A stretch of DNA of 64,000 nt from Pseudomonas sp. ANT_J12 (GTDB taxonomy: Bacteria > Pseudomonadota > Gammaproteobacteria > Pseudomonadales > Pseudomonadaceae): contig NZ_VOBN01000007.1 in assembly GCF_008370045.1 (NCBI RefSeq), positions 124,001-188,000 of the forward strand. Reading direction: 5' to 3'. Below are positions 35,184-42,921 of the stretch, in pieces. Numbering within the stretch: position 1 is the stretch's first letter; each line of letters opens with the position of its first letter. Both the position numbers and the translations under genes were made by a program. The notes below the pieces were generated by a model. It had not been told where the DNA came from, searched no databases, and worked only from the letters and a program-made list of their open reading frames with translations.

Positions 35184-35490
35184 CGTTCAAATCATCAACG
35201 ACGCGGAGGGCAATCCTGCTTTCGTGGTCATTCCCTACGCGCAATATGTGGCGCAGAAGATTGAGCCCGATCTGATTCCCCACGAAGTCGTCAGCCGCAT
35301 TGTCGATGGCTCGACGCCGATTCGCGCCTGGCGCGAACACCTGAACCTTACTCAGGACGAAGTGGCCAAACGCATGGGTATTTCCCAACCGGCCTTCGCG
35401 CAGCAAGAGACGGTTGCGAAACCGCGCAAGGCCACCCGCGAGAAAATTGCCGCGGCGTTTGGCATCACGGCCAATCAACTTGAGTTGTAG
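35167..35490 (+). CDS. Type II antitoxin with XRE-type HTH domain
   Basis: A 107-residue antitoxin. The N-terminal half (VQIINDAEGNPAFVVIPYAQYV) resembles the Phd/YefM-like beta edge that often binds a toxin. The C-terminal half has an XRE helix-turn-helix, LNLTQDEVAKRMGISQPAFA (about 58-77), for operator binding. It starts inside the toxin gene, so the two are translationally coupled. The likely target is the inverted repeat at 34876-34928. Confidence 0.87.
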   Translation: MNAPTDVQIINDAEGNPAFVVIPYAQYVAQKIEPDLIPHEVVSRIVDGSTPIRAWREHLNLTQDEVAKRMGISQPAFAQQETVAKPRKATREKIAAAFGITANQLEL

Positions 35491-35522
35491 GCTGCACACC
35501 ACCATTTCTGAAAGGGATTTAT

Positions 35523-35939
35523 ATGAACATCTGCGGCATCGAAATCAAAGGCAGCGAAGCGATCATCGCCGTGGCCTCCCTCGACGGTCAGGCCTTGAGC
35601 CACGTCGCCCTGGCCACCAAGAAAATCGCCCTGGACGATGATGACGAGGCCGCCAACGTCAAGGTCTTCGCCGCTCAAGTGGCGTCGTTTGTGCGGGAGA
35701 ATTCCATAGACCGGATTGCGATCAAGAAGCGCAGCAAGAAGGGTGAGTTTGCCGGGGGGCCGACGACGTTCAAGATCGAAGGGGTTTTTCAGCTGTTGGA
35801 GAGTTGCGAGGTGACGCTGCTGTCGCCGCAGACGATCAATGCCCAGGCCAAAAAGCACAACTTCGAACTGCCGGGAACGCTGAACAAGTATCAGCATGAG
35901 GCGTTTAAAGCGGCGTGTTCGGCCCTCATGAAAAAATAA
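35523..35939 (+). CDS. DUF3010 family protein
   Basis: A 138-residue protein of the DUF3010 family. The start MNICGIEIKGSEAIIAV and the following acidic and beta-rich stretch resemble an RNase-H/actin-like fold with an early Glu and Asp, but no function is established. KKRSKKGEFAGGPTTFKIEG and KYQHEAFKAACSALMK are typical. GAAAGGGAT precedes the ATG. It lies 32 bases after the antitoxin but is probably a separate core gene; a REPIN follows. Confidence 0.82.
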   Translation: MNICGIEIKGSEAIIAVASLDGQALSHVALATKKIALDDDDEAANVKVFAAQVASFVRENSIDRIAIKKRSKKGEFAGGPTTFKIEGVFQLLESCEVTLLSPQTINAQAKKHNFELPGTLNKYQHEAFKAACSALMKK

Positions 35940-35949
35940 AACCCTCCAC

Positions 35950-36063
35950 TGATCGTTCCCACGCTCTGCGTGGGAATGCATCCCGTGACACTCTGCGTCA
36001 CATCCCGAAGCGGAACGCGGAGCGTCCCTGGCGGCATTCCCACGCAGAGTGTGGGAACAATCA
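35950..36063. repeat. REPIN type A overlapping the cdhR stop codon
   Basis: TGATCGTTCCCACGC to GTGTGGGAACAATCA between the converging DUF3010 gene and cdhR. Its last three bases (36061-36063) are the cdhR TGA stop. The right arm has two changes from consensus. Confidence 0.88.
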
Positions 36064-37005
36064 TGCCTTGGCGGTTCGCCGGTCTTCCCGCGGACACCGC
36101 TCAAACCGCGCCCGATAACTGCGGGTGAAATACGACGGCGATTCAAACCCGCACGCAATGCTCACTTCCAGCACGCTCATGTCGGTCTGGCGCAATAACT
36201 GCCGCGCCTTTTCCAGCCGGAGCCGCAGGTAGAAATTGCTCGGTGTGTCGTTCAGGTGCAACCGAAACAACCGCTCCAACTGCCGCCGCGTCACTTTGAT
36301 CGATTCCGCCAACGCCAGCGTACTCAGCGGCGGTTCGCTGTGCTGCTCCATCTCGCCGATCACCTGCACCAGTTTCTTGTTGCTGATGCCATAACGCGTG
36401 GCGACTTCCATGCGTTGGTGGTCTTTGCGCGGGCGGATGCGCCCGAGCACGAATTGTTCGCTGACCTGGATCGCCAGTTCCGGGCCGTGGGCCTGGCCGA
36501 TGAGGTCGAGCATCAGGTCGATGGACGCGGTGCCGCCGGCGGAGGTGATGCGCCGGCGGTCGATCTCGAACAGTTCCTGGGTGACGCTGAGCTGTGGGTA
36601 GGATTCCTTGAAGGCGTCGATGGCTTCCCAGTGCAGGGTCAAGCGATGGCCGTCGAGCAAGCCGGCTTCGGCAAGGACGAAGCTGCCGGTGTCGATGGCG
36701 CCGAGGGTGACGCCCTCGTTGTCCAGTCGGCGCAGCCAGTGCTCCAGGGCCGGGGTGGCGAATTTCAGCGGTTCGAAACCGGCGACCACCAGCAGCGTCG
36801 CACCTTTCTTCAGCGGTTCCAGCGCCGCATCGGCGTTGACCGACATGCCGTTACTGGCCAACACCGCCCCGCCATCAGCACTTAATACATGCCAGCGATA
36901 CAGCTCGCCGCGAAAGCGATTGGCGACCCGCAGCGGCTCGATGGCCGAGATAAAACCGATGGCCGAGAAACCCGGCATCAGCATGAAGTAGAAATCCTGG
37001 GACAT
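36061..37005 (-). CDS. cdhR: Carnitine catabolism transcriptional activator CdhR
   Basis: A 314-residue AraC-family regulator of the GATase1-like subgroup. Residues 1 to about 190 form a DJ-1/PfpI-like sensor domain (MSQDFYFMLMPGFSAIGFIS; TLGAIDTGSFVLAEAG). The C-terminal AraC DNA-binding domain has two helix-turn-helix motifs (LALAESIKVTRRQLERLFR and SVLEVSIACGFESPSYFTRS). The internal start MSQDFYF fits the family. It is divergent from caiX and by synteny activates carnitine catabolism in response to carnitine. It resembles GbdR, encoded 6 kb away. Confidence 0.92.
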   Translation of the reverse strand: MSQDFYFMLMPGFSAIGFISAIEPLRVANRFRGELYRWHVLSADGGAVLASNGMSVNADAALEPLKKGATLLVVAGFEPLKFATPALEHWLRRLDNEGVTLGAIDTGSFVLAEAGLLDGHRLTLHWEAIDAFKESYPQLSVTQELFEIDRRRITSAGGTASIDLMLDLIGQAHGPELAIQVSEQFVLGRIRPRKDHQRMEVATRYGISNKKLVQVIGEMEQHSEPPLSTLALAESIKVTRRQLERLFRLHLNDTPSNFYLRLRLEKARQLLRQTDMSVLEVSIACGFESPSYFTRSYRARFERCPREDRRTAKA

Positions 37006-37090
37006 GGAGCGCACTCGACTGGCAAGTAACGAGAGGGCGGGTAGCGTGTGGACGTTGATACGCCACTTGGCGATGGCATTCAAGAGCGCA

Positions 37091-37125
37091 GGTCGCTGCA
37101 GTGCAAGAGCTGGTCGCCGTAGTGC
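37091..37125. promoter_or_regulatory. Candidate CdhR operator: 21-bp-spaced direct repeat
   Basis: GGTCGCTGCAGTGC (37091-37104) and GGTCGCCGTAGTGC (37112-37125) agree at 12 of 14 positions and are offset by exactly 21 bp, two helical turns, as expected for an AraC-family activator. The site lies in the cdhR/caiX gap about 90 bp before the caiX ATG. Confidence 0.6.
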
Positions 37126-37214
37126 GTTTGGCCGGGGGCTTAGCTGCGTAACTTGGCATCACCGGCGCACGAAGATGCCGGGACCCACAATAACGACCTG
37201 CCGAGGAACCCACC

Positions 37215-38159
37215 ATGAAACGACTGATCAGCAGCTGTGTTCTTGCACTCAGCGGTACCGCTTTCTTGAGCGCCAGTGTCATGGCCGCCGACCCTGCCTC
37301 GTGCCAGAACGTGCGCATGGGTGTAGTGAACTGGACCGATGTGATCGCCACCAGCGCCATGACTCAGGTATTGCTCGATGGCCTCGGCTACAACACCAAA
37401 CAAACCAGTGCGTCCCAGCAAATCATCTTCGCCGGGATCCGCGACCAGCGCCTGGACCTGTTCCTGGGCTACTGGAACCCGCTGATGACCCAGACCATCA
37501 CCCCGTTCGTCGCAGCCAATCAGGTCAAGGTGCTTGAGGCCCCAAGCCTGAAAGACGCCCGCGCCACCCTCGCCGTCCCGACCTACCTCGCTGACAAAGG
37601 CCTGAAAACCTTCGCCGACATCGCCAAGTTCGAAAAAGAACTGGGCGGCAAGATCTACGGCATCGAACCGGGCTCGGGCGCCAACACCCAGATCAAGGCG
37701 ATGATCGCCAAGAATCAGTTTGGCCTCGGCAAGTTCCAGCTGGTCGAGTCCAGCGAGGCCGGCATGCTCGCCGCCGTGGACCGCGCCGTGCGCCGCAAGG
37801 AAGCCGTGGTGTTCTTCGGCTGGGCGCCGCACCCGATGAACGTCAACGTGAAGATGACTTACCTCACCGGCAGCGAAGATGCTCTGGGCCCGAACGAAGG
37901 CATGGCCACGGTCTGGACCGTCACCGCCCCGAAATACGCCGAACAATGCCCGAACGTCAGCCGTTTGCTGAGCAACCTGACCTACACCGCCGAAGATGAG
38001 AGCCGGATGATGCAGCCGTTGCTGGATCACAAGGACGCCTTCGAATCAGCCAAGCAATGGCTCAAGGATCACCCGCAAGACAAGCAACGCTGGCTCGAAG
38101 GTGTGACGACTTTCGATGGCAAACCAGCGGCTGAAAACCTGTCATTGACCAGCAAATAA
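37215..38159 (+). CDS. caiX: Carnitine ABC transporter substrate-binding protein
   Basis: A 314-residue periplasmic binding protein of the choline/betaine (OpuAC) family. A signal peptide runs to about residue 25 (SASVMAADP). Ligand-site features include VNWTDVIATSAMTQVLLDGL, FLGYWNPLM and VFFGWAPHPMN, with tryptophans for holding a trimethylammonium group. There is no permease or ATPase next to it; in P. aeruginosa CaiX shares the CbcWV core, encoded here at 47.4-49.4 kb. First gene of the cdh cluster. Confidence 0.93.
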   Translation: MKRLISSCVLALSGTAFLSASVMAADPASCQNVRMGVVNWTDVIATSAMTQVLLDGLGYNTKQTSASQQIIFAGIRDQRLDLFLGYWNPLMTQTITPFVAANQVKVLEAPSLKDARATLAVPTYLADKGLKTFADIAKFEKELGGKIYGIEPGSGANTQIKAMIAKNQFGLGKFQLVESSEAGMLAAVDRAVRRKEAVVFFGWAPHPMNVNVKMTYLTGSEDALGPNEGMATVWTVTAPKYAEQCPNVSRLLSNLTYTAEDESRMMQPLLDHKDAFESAKQWLKDHPQDKQRWLEGVTTFDGKPAAENLSLTSK

Positions 38160-38247
38160 ACCCGATTGAACCACCGAATCGCAGCCTGCACGGGCTGCGA
38201 ACGGAATCATCACGCCTGCCACACCCATAAAGAACAGGAATCGCCTA

Positions 38248-39135
38248 ATGAACCACGACGTCATCATCACCTGCGCACTCACCGGTGCTGGCGACACGAC
38301 CGCCAGAAGCCCACATGTGCCGGTCACCCCGAAACAAATTGCCGCTGCCGCCGTGGAAGCCGCCAAGGCCGGCGCCACCGTGGTCCACTGCCACGTCCGC
38401 GATCCCGAAACTGGCAAGTTCAGCCGTGACGTGGCGCTGTACCGCGAAGTGATGGAGCGCATCCGCGAGGCGGACGTGGACATCATCGTCAACCTCACCG
38501 CCGGCATGGGCGGCGACCTGGAAATCGGCGCGGGCGAGAACCCGATGGCGTTCGGCCCGAACACCGACCTGGTCGGCCCGCTGACCCGTCTGGCCCACGT
38601 TGAAGAGCTACTGCCGGAAATCTGCACCCTCGATTGCGGCACCCTGAACTTCGGCGATGGCGACACGATTTACGTTTCGACTCCGGCGCAACTGCGCGCT
38701 GGCGCCAAACGCATTCAAGAGCTGGGCGTGAAGGCCGAGCTGGAAATCTTCGACACCGGTCACCTGTGGTTCGCCAAGCAGATGATCAAGGAAGGCTTGC
38801 TCGACAACCCGCTGTTCCAGCTGTGCCTGGGCATCCCGTGGGGCGCGCCGGCCGACACCACCACCATGAAAGCCATGGTCGACAACCTGCCGGCCGACGC
38901 GGTCTGGGCCGGGTTCGGCATCGGCCGCATGCAAATGCCGATGGCGGCGCAAGCGGTGCTGCTGGGCGGCAACGTACGGGTCGGGCTGGAAGACAACCTG
39001 TGGCTGGACAAAGGCGTACTGGCGACCAACGGCCAACTGGTGGAACGCGCCAGCGAGATCCTCAGCCGCCTCGGCGCTCGCGTCCTGACGCCGGCCGAAG
39101 GCCGGGCAAAAATGGGCCTGACCAAGCGCGGTTAA
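38248..39135 (+). CDS. cdhC: Dehydrocarnitine cleavage enzyme (BKACE family)
   Basis: A 295-residue beta-keto acid cleavage enzyme (DUF849 family). It condenses 3-dehydrocarnitine with acetyl-CoA to give betainyl-CoA and acetoacetate. The metal-binding H47-x-H49 lies in VVHCHVRDPETG. Other family marks are NLTAGMGGD, LDCGTLNFGD and FDTGHLWFA. It starts 88 bases after caiX. The position beside cdhA and cdhB makes the substrate assignment firm. Confidence 0.94.
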   Translation: MNHDVIITCALTGAGDTTARSPHVPVTPKQIAAAAVEAAKAGATVVHCHVRDPETGKFSRDVALYREVMERIREADVDIIVNLTAGMGGDLEIGAGENPMAFGPNTDLVGPLTRLAHVEELLPEICTLDCGTLNFGDGDTIYVSTPAQLRAGAKRIQELGVKAELEIFDTGHLWFAKQMIKEGLLDNPLFQLCLGIPWGAPADTTTMKAMVDNLPADAVWAGFGIGRMQMPMAAQAVLLGGNVRVGLEDNLWLDKGVLATNGQLVERASEILSRLGARVLTPAEGRAKMGLTKRG

Positions 39136-39171
39136 ACCACACCACACATTCAACCTGTGGGAGCGGGCTTG

Positions 39172-39305
39172 TGTGGCGAGGGGGCTTGCCCCCGTTCGGC
39201 TGCGAAGCAGTCGTAAACCATTGCATGCGGTATGCCTGGCATACCGCGGTTGCAGGTTTTGGGGCCGCTACGCGACCCAACGGGGGCAAGCCCCCTCGCC
39301 GCAAA
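39172..39305. repeat. REPIN type C, cdhC-cdhA gap
   Basis: TGTGGCGAGGGGGCTTGCCC and its inverted partner enclose about 90 bp, including a small GCGGTATGCC/GGCATACCGC hairpin. It lies inside the carnitine operon. Confidence 0.87.
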
Positions 39306-39349
39306 GGTTCGGCCCACATGGGATCACTGAATTCATTTAGGAAGTCGCC

Positions 39350-40315
39350 ATGAGCTTTATCACCGAAATCAAAACCTTCGCCGCGCTGGGCAGCGGTGTC
39401 ATCGGCAGCGGCTGGGTCTCCCGCGCCCTCGCCCATGGCCTCGACGTGGTGGCCTGGGACCCGGCGCCCGGTGCCGAAGCGGCGCTGCGCAAGCGGGTCG
39501 CCAATGCCTGGGGCGCACTGGAGAAACAAGGCCTGGCCCCCGGCGCCTCGCAAGATCGCCTGCGCTTTGTCGCCACCATTGAAGAATGCGTGCGCGACGC
39601 GGATTTCATCCAGGAAAGCGCCCCGGAACGTCTGGAACTGAAACTGGAACTGCACGGCAAAATCAGCGCAGCGGCCAAGCCCAATGCATTGATCGGCTCC
39701 AGCACCTCGGGGCTGTTGCCGAGCGAATTCTACGAAGGCTCAACCCACCCGGAACGCTGCGTGGTCGGGCATCCGTTCAACCCGGTTTACCTGCTGCCAT
39801 TGGTAGAAGTGGTCGGCGGCAAGAACACCGCGCCGGAAGCGATTCAAGCGGCGATCAAAGTCTACGAATCCCTAGGGATGCGCCCGCTGCATGTACGCAA
39901 GGAAGTGCCGGGGTTCATCGCCGATCGCTTGCTCGAAGCGCTGTGGCGCGAGGCGCTGCACCTGGTCAACGACGGCGTGGCGACTACCGGCGAAATCGAC
40001 GATGCGATCCGCTTTGGCGCGGGTCTGCGCTGGTCGTTCATGGGCACGTTCCTGACCTACACCCTGGCGGGCGGCGATGCGGGCATGCGGCACTTTATGG
40101 CGCAATTCGGGCCGGCGTTGCAGTTGCCTTGGACCTATCTGCCGGCACCGGAGCTGACCGACAAGTTGATTGATGATGTGGTGGATGGGACCAGTGATCA
40201 GTTGGGCAGCCACAGCATTTCAGCGCTGGAACGCTATCGTGATGATTGCTTGCTGGCGGTGCTGGAGGCGGTGAAGACCACCAAAGAGAAGCATGGGATG
40301 GCGTTTGCCGACTAA
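39350..40315 (+). CDS. cdhA: L-carnitine dehydrogenase
   Basis: A 321-residue NAD+-dependent enzyme of the 3-hydroxyacyl-CoA dehydrogenase family that oxidises L-carnitine to 3-dehydrocarnitine. The nucleotide-binding motif is LGSGVIGSGWVSRALAHG near residue 15. Catalytic-region motifs are VVGHPFNPVYLLPLVEVVGG and the later EVPGFIADRLLEALWREALH. Length is typical of the short, thioesterase-free form; the thioesterase is the next gene. Confidence 0.94.
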   Translation: MSFITEIKTFAALGSGVIGSGWVSRALAHGLDVVAWDPAPGAEAALRKRVANAWGALEKQGLAPGASQDRLRFVATIEECVRDADFIQESAPERLELKLELHGKISAAAKPNALIGSSTSGLLPSEFYEGSTHPERCVVGHPFNPVYLLPLVEVVGGKNTAPEAIQAAIKVYESLGMRPLHVRKEVPGFIADRLLEALWREALHLVNDGVATTGEIDDAIRFGAGLRWSFMGTFLTYTLAGGDAGMRHFMAQFGPALQLPWTYLPAPELTDKLIDDVVDGTSDQLGSHSISALERYRDDCLLAVLEAVKTTKEKHGMAFAD

Positions 40316-40325
40316 ACCCGCGTCC

Positions 40326-40434
40326 TGATCGTTCCCACGCTCTGCGTGGGAATGCAGCCCGGGACGCTCCGCGTCCCAAAGCGTGACGCAGAGCGTCACA
40401 AGAGGCATTCCCACGCGGAGCGTGGGAACGATCA
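40326..40434. repeat. REPIN type A, cdhA-cdhB gap
   Basis: TGATCGTTCCCACGC to GCGTGGGAACGATCA, starting 11 bases after the cdhA stop and ending 28 bases before the cdhB ATG. It lies inside the carnitine operon. Confidence 0.9.
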
Positions 40435-40462
40435 CAACCCAACCATTTTCGGATGTGACGAC

Positions 40463-40939
40463 ATGCCCACCCTCACCACCTACCAAACCAAAATCATCCC
40501 CGACTGGGTCGACTACAACGGCCACCTGCGCGACGCCTTCTACCTGCTGATCTTCAGCTACGCCACCGACGCGCTGATGGATCGCCTGGGCATGGACAGC
40601 AACAACCGCGAAGCCAGCGGCAACTCGCTGTTCACCCTCGAACTGCACCTCAACTACCTGCACGAAGTGAAGCTCGACGCCGACGTCGAAGTGCACACGC
40701 AAATCATCGCCCACGACAGCAAACGCCTGCACCTCTACCACAGCCTGCACCTGGTGGGCGGTGACAAGGAATTGGCCGGCAACGAGCAAATGCTGCTGCA
40801 CGTCGACCTCGCCGGGCCGCGCTCCGCGCCGTTCAGCGAAGACACCCTGGGCAAGCTGCAAGCCATCGTCGCCGAACAAGCCGACCTGCCTGCCCCTGAC
40901 TACATCGGCCGAGTGATCGCACTACCGCCAAAAAAATAA
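40463..40939 (+). CDS. cdhB: Betainyl-CoA thioesterase
   Basis: A 158-residue hot-dog-fold thioesterase that releases glycine betaine from betainyl-CoA, the last step of carnitine conversion to glycine betaine. The start MPTLTTYQTKIIPDWVDYNG contains the typical catalytic Asp-x-N-G-H region (DYNGHLRDAFYL). I used this internal ATG because the upstream part of the frame is REPIN. In some bacteria this domain is fused to CdhA; here it is separate. Confidence 0.93.
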   Translation: MPTLTTYQTKIIPDWVDYNGHLRDAFYLLIFSYATDALMDRLGMDSNNREASGNSLFTLELHLNYLHEVKLDADVEVHTQIIAHDSKRLHLYHSLHLVGGDKELAGNEQMLLHVDLAGPRSAPFSEDTLGKLQAIVAEQADLPAPDYIGRVIALPPKK

Positions 40940-40952
40940 CCAGGAGATCGCC

Positions 40953-42116
40953 ATGAACACCGCCGCCGCTTTTGCCGACTTCCGCACCTACCCGTTGATC
41001 AGCGCATTAACCGCCGTGCACACCCTGGCGGACCGCGTCCAAGTGACCTGGGCCGATGGCCGCGTCAGCCCTTTTCATCACCAATGGCTGCGGGACAACT
41101 GCCCGTGTCCGTTGTGTGTCTATACCGTGACTCGCGAGCAGGTGCTGGAAATCGTCGATGTCGCGGAAGACCTGACACCCAGTGCCGCGCATCTCGAAGC
41201 CGACGGTTGCCTGCGCGTCGACTGGCAAGACGGCCACCTCAGCCGCTTCGATCCGGGCTGGTTGCGGGCCCATGCCTACGACGATGAATCCCGCACCGAG
41301 CGACGGGCGGGCAAACCGAAATCCAAATTGTGGACCAGCGATTTGCGGCTGCCGGTGTTCGACTATCAGGCATTAATGAACGACAACGACGCCCTGCTGC
41401 AATGGCTGCTGGCGGTGCGGGATATCGGCCTGACCCAGGTCCGTGGCGTGCCCACCGAACCCGGCTCGCTGAAGTTGATCGCCCAGCGCATCTCCTTCAT
41501 CCGCGAGAGCAATTTCGGCGTGCTGTTCAACGTGCAATCCAAGGCCGACGCCGACAGCAACGCCTACACTGCTTTCAACCTGCCGCTGCACAGCGACCTG
41601 CCAACCCGGGAGTTGCAACCGGGGCTGCAATTCCTGCATTGCCTGGTGAATGATGCCGAGGGTGGCGAGAGTATTTTTGTCGACGGTTTTGCCATAGCCG
41701 AGGCGTTGCGGGTTGAGAGCCCAGAGTCGTTCCAGGCCTTGTGCGACATCCCCGTGGAGTTCCGCAACAAGGACCGCCACAGCGACTACCGCTGCCTGGC
41801 GCCGATCATCGCGCTGGATGCGTTGGGGCACGTGTCGGAGGTCCGCATGGCCAACTTCCTGCGCGGGCCGTTTGATGCGTCGATCGAGGACATGCCCAAG
41901 CTCTATCGGGCGTATCGGCGGTTTATTGCCATGACCCGCGAGGCGCGGTTTCGCCTGATGCAGCGGCTCAATCCCGGCGAATTGTGGTGTTTCGACAACC
42001 GCCGCACCCTCCACGCCCGCAACGCCTTCGACCCCGCCACCGGCGCCCGGCATTTCCAGGGGTGTTATGTGGATCGGGATGAGTTGTTGTCGCGCATCCT
42101 CGTGTTGCAGCGGTAG
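40953..42116 (+). CDS. Gamma-butyrobetaine dioxygenase
   Basis: A 387-residue Fe(II)/2-oxoglutarate oxygenase of the TauD/TfdA group that hydroxylates gamma-butyrobetaine to L-carnitine. An N-terminal zinc-binding domain (WLRDNCPCPLCV) matches the family. The iron ligands lie in LPLHSDLPT (His-x-Asp) and near the C-terminus in FDNRRTLHARNAFD (His). AGGAG precedes the ATG. It lies 13 bases after cdhB, so gamma-butyrobetaine feeds the carnitine route of the same operon. Confidence 0.92.
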   Translation: MNTAAAFADFRTYPLISALTAVHTLADRVQVTWADGRVSPFHHQWLRDNCPCPLCVYTVTREQVLEIVDVAEDLTPSAAHLEADGCLRVDWQDGHLSRFDPGWLRAHAYDDESRTERRAGKPKSKLWTSDLRLPVFDYQALMNDNDALLQWLLAVRDIGLTQVRGVPTEPGSLKLIAQRISFIRESNFGVLFNVQSKADADSNAYTAFNLPLHSDLPTRELQPGLQFLHCLVNDAEGGESIFVDGFAIAEALRVESPESFQALCDIPVEFRNKDRHSDYRCLAPIIALDALGHVSEVRMANFLRGPFDASIEDMPKLYRAYRRFIAMTREARFRLMQRLNPGELWCFDNRRTLHARNAFDPATGARHFQGCYVDRDELLSRILVLQR

Positions 42117-42129
42117 ACCGCGTCATCGT

Positions 42130-42200
42130 TCTTCGCGGGCAAGCCTTGCTCCTACAGGGGATCGCATACCCCCTGTAGGAGCGAGGCTTGCCCGCGAAGA
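42130..42200. repeat. REPIN type B after the carnitine operon
   Basis: CTTCGCGGGCAAGCCTTGCT and an inverted partner with a short centre. It may act as transcript end protection for the carnitine operon. Confidence 0.88.
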
Positions 42201-42248
42201 CGTCAGCCCAAACAACACATCCCCACCTGATTCCCCAGACAAAAAAAA

Positions 42249-42278
42249 GCCCCGATCAAGCCGTGACAGGATCGGGGC
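42249..42278 (-). terminator. Stem-loop terminator, minus orientation
   Basis: GCCCCGATC / GATCGGGGC stem with a 12-base loop. The eight A residues to the left give a U-tract on minus-strand transcripts, so it fits best as a stop for transcription coming from gbdR. On the plus strand it lacks a T-run. Confidence 0.6.
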
Positions 42279-42488
42279 ACAAGGTACTGTTGAGGAGCCG
42301 TTGCGCGAGGGTGACCAAACCATCGTGAAGCCAGCTGAATCCAGTGTGCCTACTCCCCTCCCTGGCAAGTTAGCCGAAAACGACCTGTTCATAGGTATCG
42401 CGGCCATTGCGACAAATCGTCCTTGCCGACGCCCCGCCCCCCTACCAGAATCGAGCCACGACACCGTTCCCTGAAGAAGGATTGCGTC

Positions 42489-42752
42489 ATGATGTACGCC
42501 GATTTGATTGACCAGGAAGACCTGTTGGGCCAGCTGAAATCGTTGGGCTTTCCAGTACCGAGCGGTGCCACCGCCGAGCAGGCTTGCGAGTGTGCGGTGC
42601 GGGGTTTGAACGATGAGCGGGCCATCGTGCTGCGCACCATGGTCAAGCAGATGTACACCAGCAGCGCGACCATCCTGCCGGCGGTGCGCCAGGCGATCGA
42701 CAAGCAATTGTTGCCGGCGTTGGCGGAGTATCAGCAGAGTCGTAGCGCCTGA
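42489..42752 (+). CDS. Small conserved protein of unknown function beside gbdR
   Basis: An 87-residue soluble, helical protein (MMYADLIDQEDLLGQLKSLG... PALAEYQQSRSA) with two cysteines near residue 33-35. No recognised family. GAAGAAGGA lies upstream of the ATG. A small hypothetical gene sits at this place in P. aeruginosa too (PA5381 by position), suggesting real conservation. It converges with gbdR across a type C repeat. Function not assigned. Confidence 0.65.
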   Translation: MMYADLIDQEDLLGQLKSLGFPVPSGATAEQACECAVRGLNDERAIVLRTMVKQMYTSSATILPAVRQAIDKQLLPALAEYQQSRSA

Positions 42753-42774
42753 TTGTCAGCACTGAGCGGCCTTT

Positions 42775-42908
42775 TGTGGCGAGGGAGCTTGCTCCCGCTC
42801 GACCGCGAAGCGGTCGCAAAAACAGCGAATGCGGTTTGTCAGAAAGACCGCATTCGCCGGTTTTGGGACTGCAGCGCAGCCCAGCGGGAGCAAGCTCCCT
42901 CGCCACAG
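42775..42908. repeat. REPIN type C between the small gene and gbdR
   Basis: TGTGGCGAGGGAGCTTGCTC with an inverted partner ending in CCCTCGCCACA, and an inner GCGAATGCGG/CCGCATTCGC hairpin. It lies at a convergent junction. Confidence 0.87.
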
Positions 42909-42921
42909 TAGCCCGCGCGGT

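Larger units (their letters stand above)
42117..42488. other. Intergenic region with REPIN type B and a terminator
   Basis: A 372-base gap after the carnitine operon. It holds a type B REPIN (42130-42200), a stem-loop at 42249-42278, and then about 200 bp with GC-rich sequence leading to the next gene, preceded by GAAGAAGGA. No further gene seen. Confidence 0.6.
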
